Positions 7,331 to 14,748 of a DNA stretch of 21,362 bases are shown piece by piece. Made by a program: the position numbers and the translations under genes. Position 1 is the first letter of the stretch. Each line of letters opens with the position of its first letter. Source of the stretch: Chloroflexota bacterium (GTDB taxonomy: Bacteria > Chloroflexota > Anaerolineae > UBA1429); contig JACIWY010000014.1 of NCBI GenBank assembly GCA_014360745.1, forward strand, positions 1-21,362, in the 5' to 3' direction. The notes beneath the pieces are model-generated. The model worked only from the letters and a program-made list of their open reading frames with translations. It did not search any database and had not been told where the DNA came from.

Positions 7331-8368
7331 TCAAGCGCCGTGCCCACTCGGCCCTTGCCTGCCTACGAGGCTTGCCGGAGGTTCGGCCAGCTCTGTGTGC
7401 AAGGCGATCGCCCCACGTCGCCAGCGTACCCAAGCGCAGATCAGCAGCGCGCCCAACAGCGTGGCCATCAGCCCCACCAAACCCGCTTCGGGGCCAAAGG
7501 CACCTCCGGTCCAAAGAACCGGGCCACCTTGCTCGATGAATAAAAAAGAGGCGAAAAAGCTACCACCACTCACCGGAAAGCCATAGACGTTGCCTTGCAC
7601 AAAGTTCCAAGAGATGTGCAGACCGATGGAGAGGCCCAGCTCGCCGGTGAGGATATAGCCCAAGCCCAGGGTCAATACCCCGCCCGCCGCAATGCCCAAC
7701 GCGCTATACCAGGTCGCATGGGGATTGGAGAGATGTAGGAGCCCAAACACTCCGCCGGAAAGGATCGTCGCCAGCCAGACAGCCGTTCGCGGCCTCAGCG
7801 CTGCAAAGCCCTCGGCCAAGTTGGTGAGCTGGTATCCTCGGCTGAACAGCTCCTCATAGAACCCGACGGCGACAAAGAGGAGCAACGACGCCAGGATAGT
7901 GGGCCAGAAGCCCAATTGAGGATCATGGGTGACCAACGTCCCACGCACCGTCACCCAGCCGGCGGCCAGCTCGACCAAAAAGATCAGGGTCATGAGCAAG
8001 GCGCCCAAGGCCAGGCCAAAGCCCAAGTCGGCCCACCAGTGCCGGTCCAAGTGTAAGCCAAAATCGGCGAGGGGGCGCCGATCCAAGAGTTGAGCCGCCG
8101 CCCACACACTGAGCCATATGGCCAGGGCGACGGAGAGCATCCCCAGGGCCATCCAAAGCGGATTACTGACAAGCCAAGCTTGGGCCCGCCGAAAATCGTC
8201 GAATACGTTGGCCGGAAGCCTATCGCCGGATCTCAACATGAGCCCGATGGCCACCCCCGCCCCCCCTTGTATGAGGATCATGGCCAACAGCAAGAAGAGG
8301 AGTTGCCCCAGCAGGCGCCAGAACATCCGCAAACGGTGCTCATGTTCGTTCCAGAAAATTCGGCGCAT
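7331..8368 (-). CDS. CPBP family intramembrane metalloprotease
   Basis: A 345-residue membrane protein with about eight hydrophobic segments. The CPBP (CAAX protease/bacteriocin-processing, PF02517) signatures are present: GFYEELFSRGY with Glu172, Glu173 and Arg177; FGLLHLSNP with His212; and GLHISWNFVQGNVYG with His251 and Asn255. These are the catalytic residues of the family, so it should be an active membrane protease. Its substrate is unknown; such proteins can process prenylated proteins, peptides or anti-sigma factors. The ribosome site AAGGAGG touches ATG 8368 directly, which is unusually close; an upstream GAGGAG at 11 bases may be the functional one. It lies 28 bases after the UroD-domain gene and 54 bases before the amidohydrolase pair on the same strand, consistent with one transcript. 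Confidence 0.88.
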   Translation of the reverse strand: MRRIFWNEHEHRLRMFWRLLGQLLFLLLAMILIQGGAGVAIGLMLRSGDRLPANVFDDFRRAQAWLVSNPLWMALGMLSVALAIWLSVWAAAQLLDRRPLADFGLHLDRHWWADLGFGLALGALLMTLIFLVELAAGWVTVRGTLVTHDPQLGFWPTILASLLLFVAVGFYEELFSRGYQLTNLAEGFAALRPRTAVWLATILSGGVFGLLHLSNPHATWYSALGIAAGGVLTLGLGYILTGELGLSIGLHISWNFVQGNVYGFPVSGGSFFASFLFIEQGGPVLWTGGAFGPEAGLVGLMATLLGALLICAWVRWRRGAIALHTELAEPPASLVGRQGPSGHGA

Positions 8369-8396
8369 CCTCCTTGTTACTCCTCACAATCAGCCG

Positions 8397-9476
8397 TTAT
8401 ACGCCACAAACCTCGGCCAGCTTGCCCATATAGTAGACGTGATGCGCAAAGGGGATGTCGGGGGGCTCCGAATGATCGGTGTGAGGGATGAACCCGCCTT
8501 GCTCGATGAGCGGACGCAGGCGCTCCAGTTCGGCGCCGATGGCCTCTGGGCCGGCGGCCAAAGCGCGTTTGTCCACCCCGCCCCACAAGCGCAAATGTCG
8601 GCCGTATTTCTTGCGCACGGCCAGGACGTCCATCCCGGCCTGCACCTCGAAAGGATAAAGGACATTGAGCCCCGCGTCCAGCCAGACGGGGATCAGAGGG
8701 TCTATTTGGCCATCGCTATCCAATCCGATCCAGGGCACCTGGTGGCGCTCCAAAAGATCGACGACACGGCGATAGCGAGGCAGCATATAGCGGCGGGCCA
8801 TTTGCGGCGAGATGAGCGGCGCCGTCTTGTAGGCCATGTCCTCCCAAAAGATAAAGGCGTCGATAGGCACTACTTCTAAGATCTGCTCCAACATGGCGAT
8901 CAGGAAGGCAGCATCGGCGTCCATCATCTCTTCGAGAAAGGCGGGGTCATCGTAGAACAGGGTACACAGCTTTTCCACGCCCAAGAGATTGCGCAGCGGT
9001 CCGAAAAAGCCGCCCCAACGGTCGGAGATGATGATCAACGGGCAAGGCTTGGCCCGCGCCTGAATCAACGTCTCGCGCCAGTCGGGGCCGATGCGTTGCT
9101 GCAAGTCAGGTTGCATGCGCTCTCGCCAAAAACGGCCAAAGTCGTCTCGCGTTTCCACGGGAAAGCGCACAAACTGGGGCATCGAGCTCATCGGCTGGTC
9201 CTTGCGCTCGCGCATCAAGATGCCCTCGTGATTCACATAGAGCACATGCCTTTCGTCCTCCGCGATCACCTGGCGACTAAAGGGAGGGTGGGGGAAGAAC
9301 CACTTGGAAAAGACATGGCGCTTGTCGCCGCCCATGGATAGGTCGAAGGTCTCAGGATCATAGCCCTCCCTCTGCCAGCGGGCCAGCGTCTCCGGCCAAG
9401 CGCCAGTGTACCAGAAAGGCGCATGATCGACGGTTTCATAGCGCATACAGGCGTGGAAGCGTTCCAGGTCGTTCAT
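8397..9476 (-). CDS. Uroporphyrinogen decarboxylase (UroD/methyltransferase) domain protein
   Basis: A 359-residue TIM-barrel protein of the UroD superfamily (PF01208), which holds heme-pathway decarboxylases and many corrinoid or methyl-transfer enzymes. The opening NDLERFHACMRYETVDHAPFW, the WGGFFGPLRNLLGVEKLCTLFYDDP core, FIFWEDMAYKTAPLISPQMARRYMLPRY, the LDSDGQIDPLIPVWLDAGLNVLYPFE segment and the late RLWGGVDKRALAAGPEAI are typical of the environmental methyltransferase-like branch. True HemE motifs such as RQAGRYLP are absent, so heme synthesis is unlikely. A methyl-transfer role is inference. The start ATG 9476 has GAGG about 8 bases upstream. A terminator sits between it and the upstream propeller gene, so it should be transcribed separately, but I could not find a convincing promoter. 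DUF1638, a frequent companion of this family, is in the same window. Confidence 0.85.
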   Translation of the reverse strand: MNDLERFHACMRYETVDHAPFWYTGAWPETLARWQREGYDPETFDLSMGGDKRHVFSKWFFPHPPFSRQVIAEDERHVLYVNHEGILMRERKDQPMSSMPQFVRFPVETRDDFGRFWRERMQPDLQQRIGPDWRETLIQARAKPCPLIIISDRWGGFFGPLRNLLGVEKLCTLFYDDPAFLEEMMDADAAFLIAMLEQILEVVPIDAFIFWEDMAYKTAPLISPQMARRYMLPRYRRVVDLLERHQVPWIGLDSDGQIDPLIPVWLDAGLNVLYPFEVQAGMDVLAVRKKYGRHLRLWGGVDKRALAAGPEAIGAELERLRPLIEQGGFIPHTDHSEPPDIPFAHHVYYMGKLAEVCGV

Positions 9477-9494
9477 GTTCCTACCTCGCCGGGC

Positions 9495-9537
9495 AAAAGA
9501 AAAGGGGGAGGCGCTATGGCTCTCATGCCTCCCCTTT
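9495..9537 (-). terminator. Intrinsic terminator after the propeller gene
   Basis: Read on the minus strand, AAAGGGGAGGC pairs with GCCTCCCC(C)TTT around a 14-base loop and runs into TTTTCTTTT (9503-9495). It ends the chaperonin-propeller transcript before the UroD-domain gene. Confidence 0.82.
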
Positions 9538-9568
9538 AAGCCGGGTTACCTCGAAGTGGCAACTTGGA

Positions 9569-9584
9569 TGCCCGGTGCCGGGCA
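9569..9584. repeat. 16-bp GC-rich palindrome in the propeller 3' region
   Basis: TGCCCGG and CCGGGCA flank a central TG, giving an exact inverted repeat 27 bases beyond the propeller stop codon. GAAGTG (9553-9558) and CACTTC (9591-9596) enclose it as an outer arm. It may be a 3'-UTR hairpin upstream of the terminator. Confidence 0.45.
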
Positions 9585-9610
9585 CTCTGCACTTCTCGTA
9601 GACCTGTTGC

Positions 9611-11518
9611 TCAGGAGATCTCGCGCTGCCAGAGGAGACCGCCCAGGCTCAGGGCATACAGCCCGGTAATCTCTTCCTCCCGTTGGGCGATGAGCCCGAT
9701 GAAGCTCGTCACCGTCAGGCCGCCGGAAAAAGGTTGCCAGGTGCGCCCTCCATCGATGGAACGGTAGATGCCGTTGCCCGTGGCCGCATAGAGCGTACCC
9801 CCCTGATCGACCTCGCCCACGACAACCACGCTGAGCACGTTGGCCCCGCCGGGATCTACCCGCGTGCTAATCCATACATCCTTGGCTCGACGCAGCGGAC
9901 GCAGGCAATAGGGGCCTGTGGCCACCACAGCCTGCTCGGCCACCTGGTCGTTCACATCGGTGGGCATGGCGATGTCCATCCAACGCGCCGTCGTGGTCTG
10001 GGTGGTGAGTTGGCGCCAATCCTCTCCGCCGTTGGTCGAGCGCCATAGAGCTACCCGCGCGGGGCGGTTGCCCGTAGCCGCGATAGCGGTGCCCATGAAC
10101 AACGTGTGATCTTGGGCATAAGCGGGCGAAGCCACGATGGCCAATACCTCCTGGCCATCACATGGCGAATTCACCTCGTCCCAATTCTCGCCGCCATCGG
10201 TCGATTTTAACAGATGGCCATCGATCGTGCCTGCCCAGCCGGTGCCATCGGGCAATACGGTCAGCGCCTGGACGCCCGGCACCTGGCTGACGATTTCCCA
10301 CGTCCGGCCGCCGTCCAGGGAGCGCAGGATGCCATCTTCCTGGCTGACGACAAAGATCTGTTCCTCATCCGGCCCGGCATACACTGCCGAAAGCGGGATA
10401 TACGCCTCGAGCCCTTCGACGGGCTCCCAATTCAAGGTGCCCAACTCGGCCTTCCACAAGCCCTCCTGGGGCCCCATCGCATAGAGGGTATCTCCCACCG
10501 CCAACAGGCGGGCGAAACCGCGCGCGGCCAATCCCTGCGATGAAGAGCGCCAGGTTGCCCCTCTATCAGTGGATTGATACACGCCGGCATCGTGCAGCCC
10601 GGCTAGGATCACCTCTTGGTTCCCGACCAAGGTCAACACCGCGCCGGGCATCCTGGCCGATACCGCCCACGATGCGCCGCGATCCGTAGAAACCAGGATC
10701 AGTGGACCCACGCCGGCCAGCATGTGCCCGCTCTCATGGAAATCGGGCGCCAGCCATAGGGCGTTCACCGGCCCTTCGCCCAAGCGCTCCTGCAAAAGGT
10801 CCCAAGTGCGCCCTGCGTTATGAGAGACATAGAGCTGGCCCGATTCCGTGCCGGCGTAGACGGTGTTGTCTTGTTCAAAGGCAGGGCTGACGGCGAGGAT
10901 ATCGACCACGTCGTCGCTCAACATCAATTCGGTCTCGCGCCAGGCGCGGCCGCCGTTGCGCGACACAAAGACGCCCTCGGTCGTAGCGGCGAACATGATC
11001 TCGCGCGCCGACCAGTCGGGTGAGGAAGTCAGGGCCAACACGCTGGCGCTGCCCAAGCCAAAGCTACTGTCTTCCCAGCTTTGGCCCGAGTTGCGCGTCA
11101 CCAACACGCCGCCGCCATCGGTAGCGGCGAAGCAGGTGCCATCGCGTCGAAAATTGGGCGAGGCCACCAGCGCTGTCACCATGGCGCGCAATTCCTCTGG
11201 GATCAGCCCGGCTTCCCATGTCCGGCCATAATCGAAGGAGGAAAACAACTCCCCACTCAAAGCGCCGGCGAACAAGGCTCCGGTGGGAGACACGGCAAGC
11301 GCGCTGAGCAAGGGGGTCGTAAGCCCGGTGAGGTTTTGTCGCCAAGAGGCGCCACCGTCATCCGAGTAAAAGATACCGCAACCCGTGGCCGCCCAATAAC
11401 GGCGGACGTCCTCCGTGGGCGAGATGGCCAGGCCGAAAACGGTGCCGCCGCTGGAAATGGGCCCCACAAGCTCCCAGGTTTTAACTTTTTCTGTTGCTTG
11501 CTCGGTTGACATGCTCAT
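9611..11518 (-). CDS. Asp-box (BNR/YCF48-like) beta-propeller protein
   Basis: A 635-residue repeat protein built almost wholly of propeller strands. I count 11 Asp-box motifs of the form S-x-D/N-x-G-x-x-W, starting near residues 52, 94, 141, 186, 232, 277, 316, 400, 439, 494 and 587, mostly about 45 residues apart. This is the architecture of sortilin/VPS10-like, sialidase-like and YCF48-type propellers, which usually bind proteins or glycans. The catalytic Arg/Glu pattern of sialidases is not evident. The N terminus (MSMSTEQATEKVKTWELVGP) has no signal peptide or membrane segment, so a cytosolic location is inferred; most relatives are exported. Its ATG overlaps the chaperonin stop as ATGA, so the two should be made together. 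A role as partner, substrate or adaptor of that chaperonin is inference from this coupling. Confidence 0.85.
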   Translation of the reverse strand: MSMSTEQATEKVKTWELVGPISSGGTVFGLAISPTEDVRRYWAATGCGIFYSDDGGASWRQNLTGLTTPLLSALAVSPTGALFAGALSGELFSSFDYGRTWEAGLIPEELRAMVTALVASPNFRRDGTCFAATDGGGVLVTRNSGQSWEDSSFGLGSASVLALTSSPDWSAREIMFAATTEGVFVSRNGGRAWRETELMLSDDVVDILAVSPAFEQDNTVYAGTESGQLYVSHNAGRTWDLLQERLGEGPVNALWLAPDFHESGHMLAGVGPLILVSTDRGASWAVSARMPGAVLTLVGNQEVILAGLHDAGVYQSTDRGATWRSSSQGLAARGFARLLAVGDTLYAMGPQEGLWKAELGTLNWEPVEGLEAYIPLSAVYAGPDEEQIFVVSQEDGILRSLDGGRTWEIVSQVPGVQALTVLPDGTGWAGTIDGHLLKSTDGGENWDEVNSPCDGQEVLAIVASPAYAQDHTLFMGTAIAATGNRPARVALWRSTNGGEDWRQLTTQTTTARWMDIAMPTDVNDQVAEQAVVATGPYCLRPLRRAKDVWISTRVDPGGANVLSVVVVGEVDQGGTLYAATGNGIYRSIDGGRTWQPFSGGLTVTSFIGLIAQREEEITGLYALSLGGLLWQREIS

Positions 11519-13116
11519 GGCTCAAACACTTCCTCCGGTTTGCGATGCAGAACGAGAGCGTCGGTGGTCAGCAACATCATGGCACCGCTGACAGCTTGCT
11601 GGAGGGCGCGCTTGACCACCAGCGTCGGATCGACGACCCCCTCTTGGATCATGTCCACCACTTTACCCTGACGTACCTCATAGCCATAGGTTGGGCCTTT
11701 GGCGCGGGCTTCGGCGATGACCAACGGTGGATGAACCCCCGCGTTGGCCGCGATGCAGCGCATCGGCTCTTCTAGGGCGCGGGCGACGATCTGCACACCA
11801 AAAGCCTCATCGCCCTCGGCCTCGATCGCCTCCACAGCTGGGATGCAGGCCAGATAGGCGGCCCCTCCGCCGGGGACGATGCCGCTCTCCATGCCGGCCT
11901 GCACGGCTTTCATGGCCTGCTCGGCTACCTCACGCAGCGTCTTGCGTTCTTGCTCGGTAAGAGCGCCGATGCGTAGTTCGCCCACCCCTTCGGAAAAGTG
12001 CGTCAAGAGTTCTCTCAGCATCTCGCGCTCTTCGGCGTTATGGGTGCGACGCAAACGTTCGCGGAGGTCTTGGATCCGTTCGCGGATGGCGGTTTTGTCG
12101 CCGCGTCCGCCGATGATCATGTAATACTCTTTGGTGGCGATAATCCGGTCGGCACGCCCGAAATCCTTGATGGTGATGTCCTCCGGCGGCATCCCCGATT
12201 TGTCCGTCAGCGGGCGCCCGCCGACCAACAAGGCCTGGTTCTCCACCGTGCCGACGCGCAGGTCTCCGACTGGCTTCATGTTCACAGCCACGGAACGGAT
12301 GGTGCCCCGCTCGTTGTTCGCCACCAACAAGCCGATGGCCTTGTCCGACATGCGTTTGCAGACGATCAGGACGTTCTTGCCGCCGGCCCTGGCCACCTGT
12401 TCGAGGACGTTCTGGGCGCTTTCCAGCGATTCGAAGGCCATGTCGGCGACGACGACATAGACATCATCGAGCACGGCACGGCGCGTTACCGTGTCGGTGA
12501 CCATATAAGGGGAGAGATAGCCCCCCTTAAAACGGGCCCCCTCATGATAAGTGCGATCGTGGAAGGTGGCGATGTAGGGCTCGATGACGATGTTCGCATG
12601 GGGGCCCAATACATCGTACATCTCGCCCAACAGGCGGGCGATTTCCGGATCGCCGACGGCCGCCTTGGCGACAGCCGCGATGCGATCCTCTCCCTCCAGG
12701 GGCAGAGACATCTCGTCGAGCTTTTGCAACGCGACCTTGGTGGCCCGCTCGATGCCTCGTTTCATGATCATGGCGTTCGCGCCGGCCGTGATCATGCGCT
12801 GCATTTCACGAGCGATGATGCGGGCCAGAACGGCGGTGGTGGCGCTGCCATCCCCCACCTCCTCGCGCACGTTCCATACGAGGTGGCGCATCATCATGGC
12901 GCCCGCATCTTCGGCGCGGTCGGGCAATTGGATGATACGCCGTGCGATGGTCGCCGCGTCGTACAAGAGCTCCGGCTCCCCCTTTGGCTCCCGGGCGTTG
13001 GCAATGTTCCCACCGATGGGCCCGAGGGTGATAGCGAGCAGCCGCGCCATCGACTCGAACCCACGGAGCATGCCAATACGGCTTTGTTCTCCTAGAATGA
13101 CGTCGGGCTTGGGCAT
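11515..13116 (-). CDS. Divergent chaperonin (Cpn60/GroEL-like) with altered catalytic site
   Basis: A 533-residue group I-type chaperonin. Family landmarks: the N-terminal equatorial segment ending LAITLGPIGGN, Asp53 (GroEL D52), GDGSATTAVLA at 88-98 (Asp89, GroEL D87), the apical GYLSPY block at 199-204, GIVPGGGAAY at 412-421, and GVVDPTLVVKRAL with Asp496 (GroEL D495). The segment from GALTEQERK to GMESG aligns without gaps to GroEL and puts Gln400 where the catalytic Asp398 should be. The apical KAPGFGDRRK region is replaced, and the tail ends HRKPEEVFEP without GGM repeats. No groES is adjacent, so this is probably a second, specialised chaperonin. ATG 13116 follows a GAGG at 8 bases; a TTG 36 bases upstream is less likely because the conserved N terminus begins at MPKPDV. 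It has its own promoter and overlaps the propeller gene by 4 bases. No CIRCE element is seen. Confidence 0.9.
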   Translation of the reverse strand: MPKPDVILGEQSRIGMLRGFESMARLLAITLGPIGGNIANAREPKGEPELLYDAATIARRIIQLPDRAEDAGAMMMRHLVWNVREEVGDGSATTAVLARIIAREMQRMITAGANAMIMKRGIERATKVALQKLDEMSLPLEGEDRIAAVAKAAVGDPEIARLLGEMYDVLGPHANIVIEPYIATFHDRTYHEGARFKGGYLSPYMVTDTVTRRAVLDDVYVVVADMAFESLESAQNVLEQVARAGGKNVLIVCKRMSDKAIGLLVANNERGTIRSVAVNMKPVGDLRVGTVENQALLVGGRPLTDKSGMPPEDITIKDFGRADRIIATKEYYMIIGGRGDKTAIRERIQDLRERLRRTHNAEEREMLRELLTHFSEGVGELRIGALTEQERKTLREVAEQAMKAVQAGMESGIVPGGGAAYLACIPAVEAIEAEGDEAFGVQIVARALEEPMRCIAANAGVHPPLVIAEARAKGPTYGYEVRQGKVVDMIQEGVVDPTLVVKRALQQAVSGAMMLLTTDALVLHRKPEEVFEP

Positions 13117-13180
13117 GGCAAATCCTCGTTCTTGCCTCCTCAGTAGATTCAACGCTCTCCTTCAGAATGGGCGATGCTTT

Positions 13181-13209
13181 AGTATACCATTAAGGCAATT
13201 TCTCGCCAA
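13181..13209 (-). promoter_or_regulatory. Sigma-70-type promoter for the chaperonin-propeller operon
   Basis: On the minus strand TTGGCG (13209-13204), a 17-base spacer and TATACT (13186-13181), preceded by TGG as in extended -10 elements, lie about 65 bases before ATG 13116. There is no CIRCE inverted repeat near it, so classical HrcA heat-shock control is not indicated. Confidence 0.7.
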
Positions 13210-13232
13210 CGTGCGCGATAATACCTTTCACT

Positions 13233-13260
13233 TTGCCCCCTCTTGCTCTCGTGGTAGACT
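13233..13260 (+). promoter_or_regulatory. Possible promoter for the Atg22-like transporter operon
   Basis: TTGCCC (13233-13238) and TAGACT (13255-13260) are 16 bases apart on the plus strand, divergent from the chaperonin promoter. Both hexamers match consensus only partly. If real, it gives a leader of about 135 bases with several hairpins. Confidence 0.35.
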
Positions 13261-13262
13261 GT

Positions 13263-13391
13263 CGCCGTTGCGAGTTGCGCAACCGGCGCGTCTCAATCGT
13301 GTTTTATTTGTTTAGGGATGGTAGATCGCCCTAGCATCCCAGGCCTTTATCAGCGCTTCGAGCGCCGCCAAGCTCGGAGCCCCACCATCCC
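13263..13391 (+). promoter_or_regulatory. Structured leader with two alternative pairings
   Basis: Three local hairpins are visible: CGCCGTTGCG (13263-13272) with CGCAA-C-CGGCG (13278-13288, one bulged C); GGGATG (13315-13320) with CATCCC (13335-13340); and GCGCT-TCG-AGCGC (13353-13365). In addition GGGATGGT (13315-13322) is fully complementary to ACCATCCC (13384-13391), which ends just before the GAGGTG ribosome site. The two pairings of GGGATG exclude each other, as in a switch. No known riboswitch class is recognised. Positions 13117-13404 hold no gene apart from these elements and the two promoters. Confidence 0.45.
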
Positions 13392-13404
13392 AGTGAGGTG
13401 AACC

Positions 13405-14748
13405 ATGGCCGTCATCACCGCCGAGAATGCCTCTGGCCGAGTTGTGTCGATGCGCCGCGAGCGCTGGGCCTGGTATCTCTATGATTTCGGCAACTCGGCA
13501 TACGCCGCCGTCGTGTTGTTGGCCATTTATTCGGCCTACTTCAAAGGCACGGTCGTCGGCGGCGCCGAGGGATCGCGCTTGTGGGGCTATGCCATTGGCA
13601 TTGCCATGTTGGTGGTTGCCGTCATCTCGCCGATCCTAGGGGCCATCGCCGATCATACGGGCTCGAAAAAGCGCTTTTTGTTTTTCTTTACGACGCTTTC
13701 CTGTATTTTTACCGCCACCCTCTTTTTCGTGCAGCGAGGCGATATCGCCCTGGGCATGATCTTACTCATTGTGGCCGAGATAGGCTATCGCAGCGCCCAA
13801 GTCTTTTACAACGCTCTCCTGCCCGAGATCGCCGGCCCCAAGGAGGTCGCGCGCGTGTCCGGCATTGGCTGGGCTATAGGCTCGGCCGGCGGCATCCTTT
13901 GTTTGTTGCTCATCCTGCCGGCGATCATATTCGTCAGAGGCGCGCTGGTCGTGCGTCTGTCCCTGGTTTTTACAGCGCTCTTTTTCGCCGTGTCCGCCGT
14001 GCCCATCTTTTTCTGGTTAAAGGAACGGGCCCCACGCCGGGCGCTTCCCGCCGGCCAGGGCTACCTCCAGGTAGCTTTTGGCCGGCTCGGCCACACTATC
14101 CGCACCGCCGCCAATTATCGCGAGTTTATCAAATTCATGATTTCCTTCTTGATCTATAACGATGGCGTGATCATGGCCCTTGATTTCGCCGCCATTATGG
14201 GCGCGGTGCTCTTTGGCCTGGACGAGCAGTTGCTGATCCTCTTTGTCATCCTCGTCCAAGTGACCAACGTGATCGGCGCCTATCTCTTTGGCCTATTGGC
14301 CGAACGAGTGGGTTGCAAGCAGGGATTGATGGCTTCTATCCTGGCCATGATTGCCGGCGTCGTTTGGCTCTTTTTTGCCCATGGCGTCGTGCAGTTCTTT
14401 GTCATCGGCGCCGTGGCCGGCGCGGCCATGGCCGGCATCCAATCGCTGAGCCGTACCATGGCCGGGGTGATGGCCCCTGCCGGCCGTCGGGCCGAGTTCT
14501 TTGGCTTTTTCGCGGTCGCCGGGCGCACATCTTCTTTTATCGGGCCCGCTGTGTATGGCCTGCTGGCCGCCGAGGCTGCCCGTTGGCTGGAAAATAGGGG
14601 CCTGGCCGTGCGGGCGGCCGAGCAGATGGGCCAGCGCATCGCCATTTTGTCCATCGGCGTATTCTTGCTCGTCGGTTCGATCATGCTTCTCTTTGTGAAC
14701 GAGCGCCACGCTCGAGGCATCGCTCAGATGGAGACCGAGAACAGGTGA
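13405..14748 (+). CDS. MFS transporter, UMF1/Atg22-like
   Basis: A 447-residue, 12-helix transporter. The opening RRERWAWYLYDFGNSAYAAVVLLAIYSAYFK is the family signature of UMF1/Atg22-like major facilitators, and ISPILGAIADHTGSKKRFLFFF is the conserved loop between helices 2 and 3. FFGFFAVAGRTSSFIGPAVYGLL in the second half is also characteristic. Yeast Atg22 exports amino acids from the vacuole; the bacterial substrates are mostly unknown, so none is assigned. The start is well supported by GAGGTG 5 bases before ATG 13405. The gene heads a plus-strand cluster: its TGA overlaps the GTG start of the acyltransferase, and DegV and ThuA genes follow with short gaps. The preceding structured leader suggests control at the RNA level. 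Confidence 0.88.
   Translation: MAVITAENASGRVVSMRRERWAWYLYDFGNSAYAAVVLLAIYSAYFKGTVVGGAEGSRLWGYAIGIAMLVVAVISPILGAIADHTGSKKRFLFFFTTLSCIFTATLFFVQRGDIALGMILLIVAEIGYRSAQVFYNALLPEIAGPKEVARVSGIGWAIGSAGGILCLLLILPAIIFVRGALVVRLSLVFTALFFAVSAVPIFFWLKERAPRRALPAGQGYLQVAFGRLGHTIRTAANYREFIKFMISFLIYNDGVIMALDFAAIMGAVLFGLDEQLLILFVILVQVTNVIGAYLFGLLAERVGCKQGLMASILAMIAGVVWLFFAHGVVQFFVIGAVAGAAMAGIQSLSRTMAGVMAPAGRRAEFFGFFAVAGRTSSFIGPAVYGLLAAEAARWLENRGLAVRAAEQMGQRIAILSIGVFLLVGSIMLLFVNERHARGIAQMETENR

Noticed and set aside
11998..13095. Long plus-strand open frame opposite the chaperonin
   Set aside because: The antisense translation is His/Asp-rich and repeats no known fold, while the minus strand encodes an evident Cpn60.
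13117..13230. CIRCE heat-shock operator before the chaperonin
   Set aside because: No TTAGCACTC-N9-GAGTGCTAA-like inverted repeat is present.
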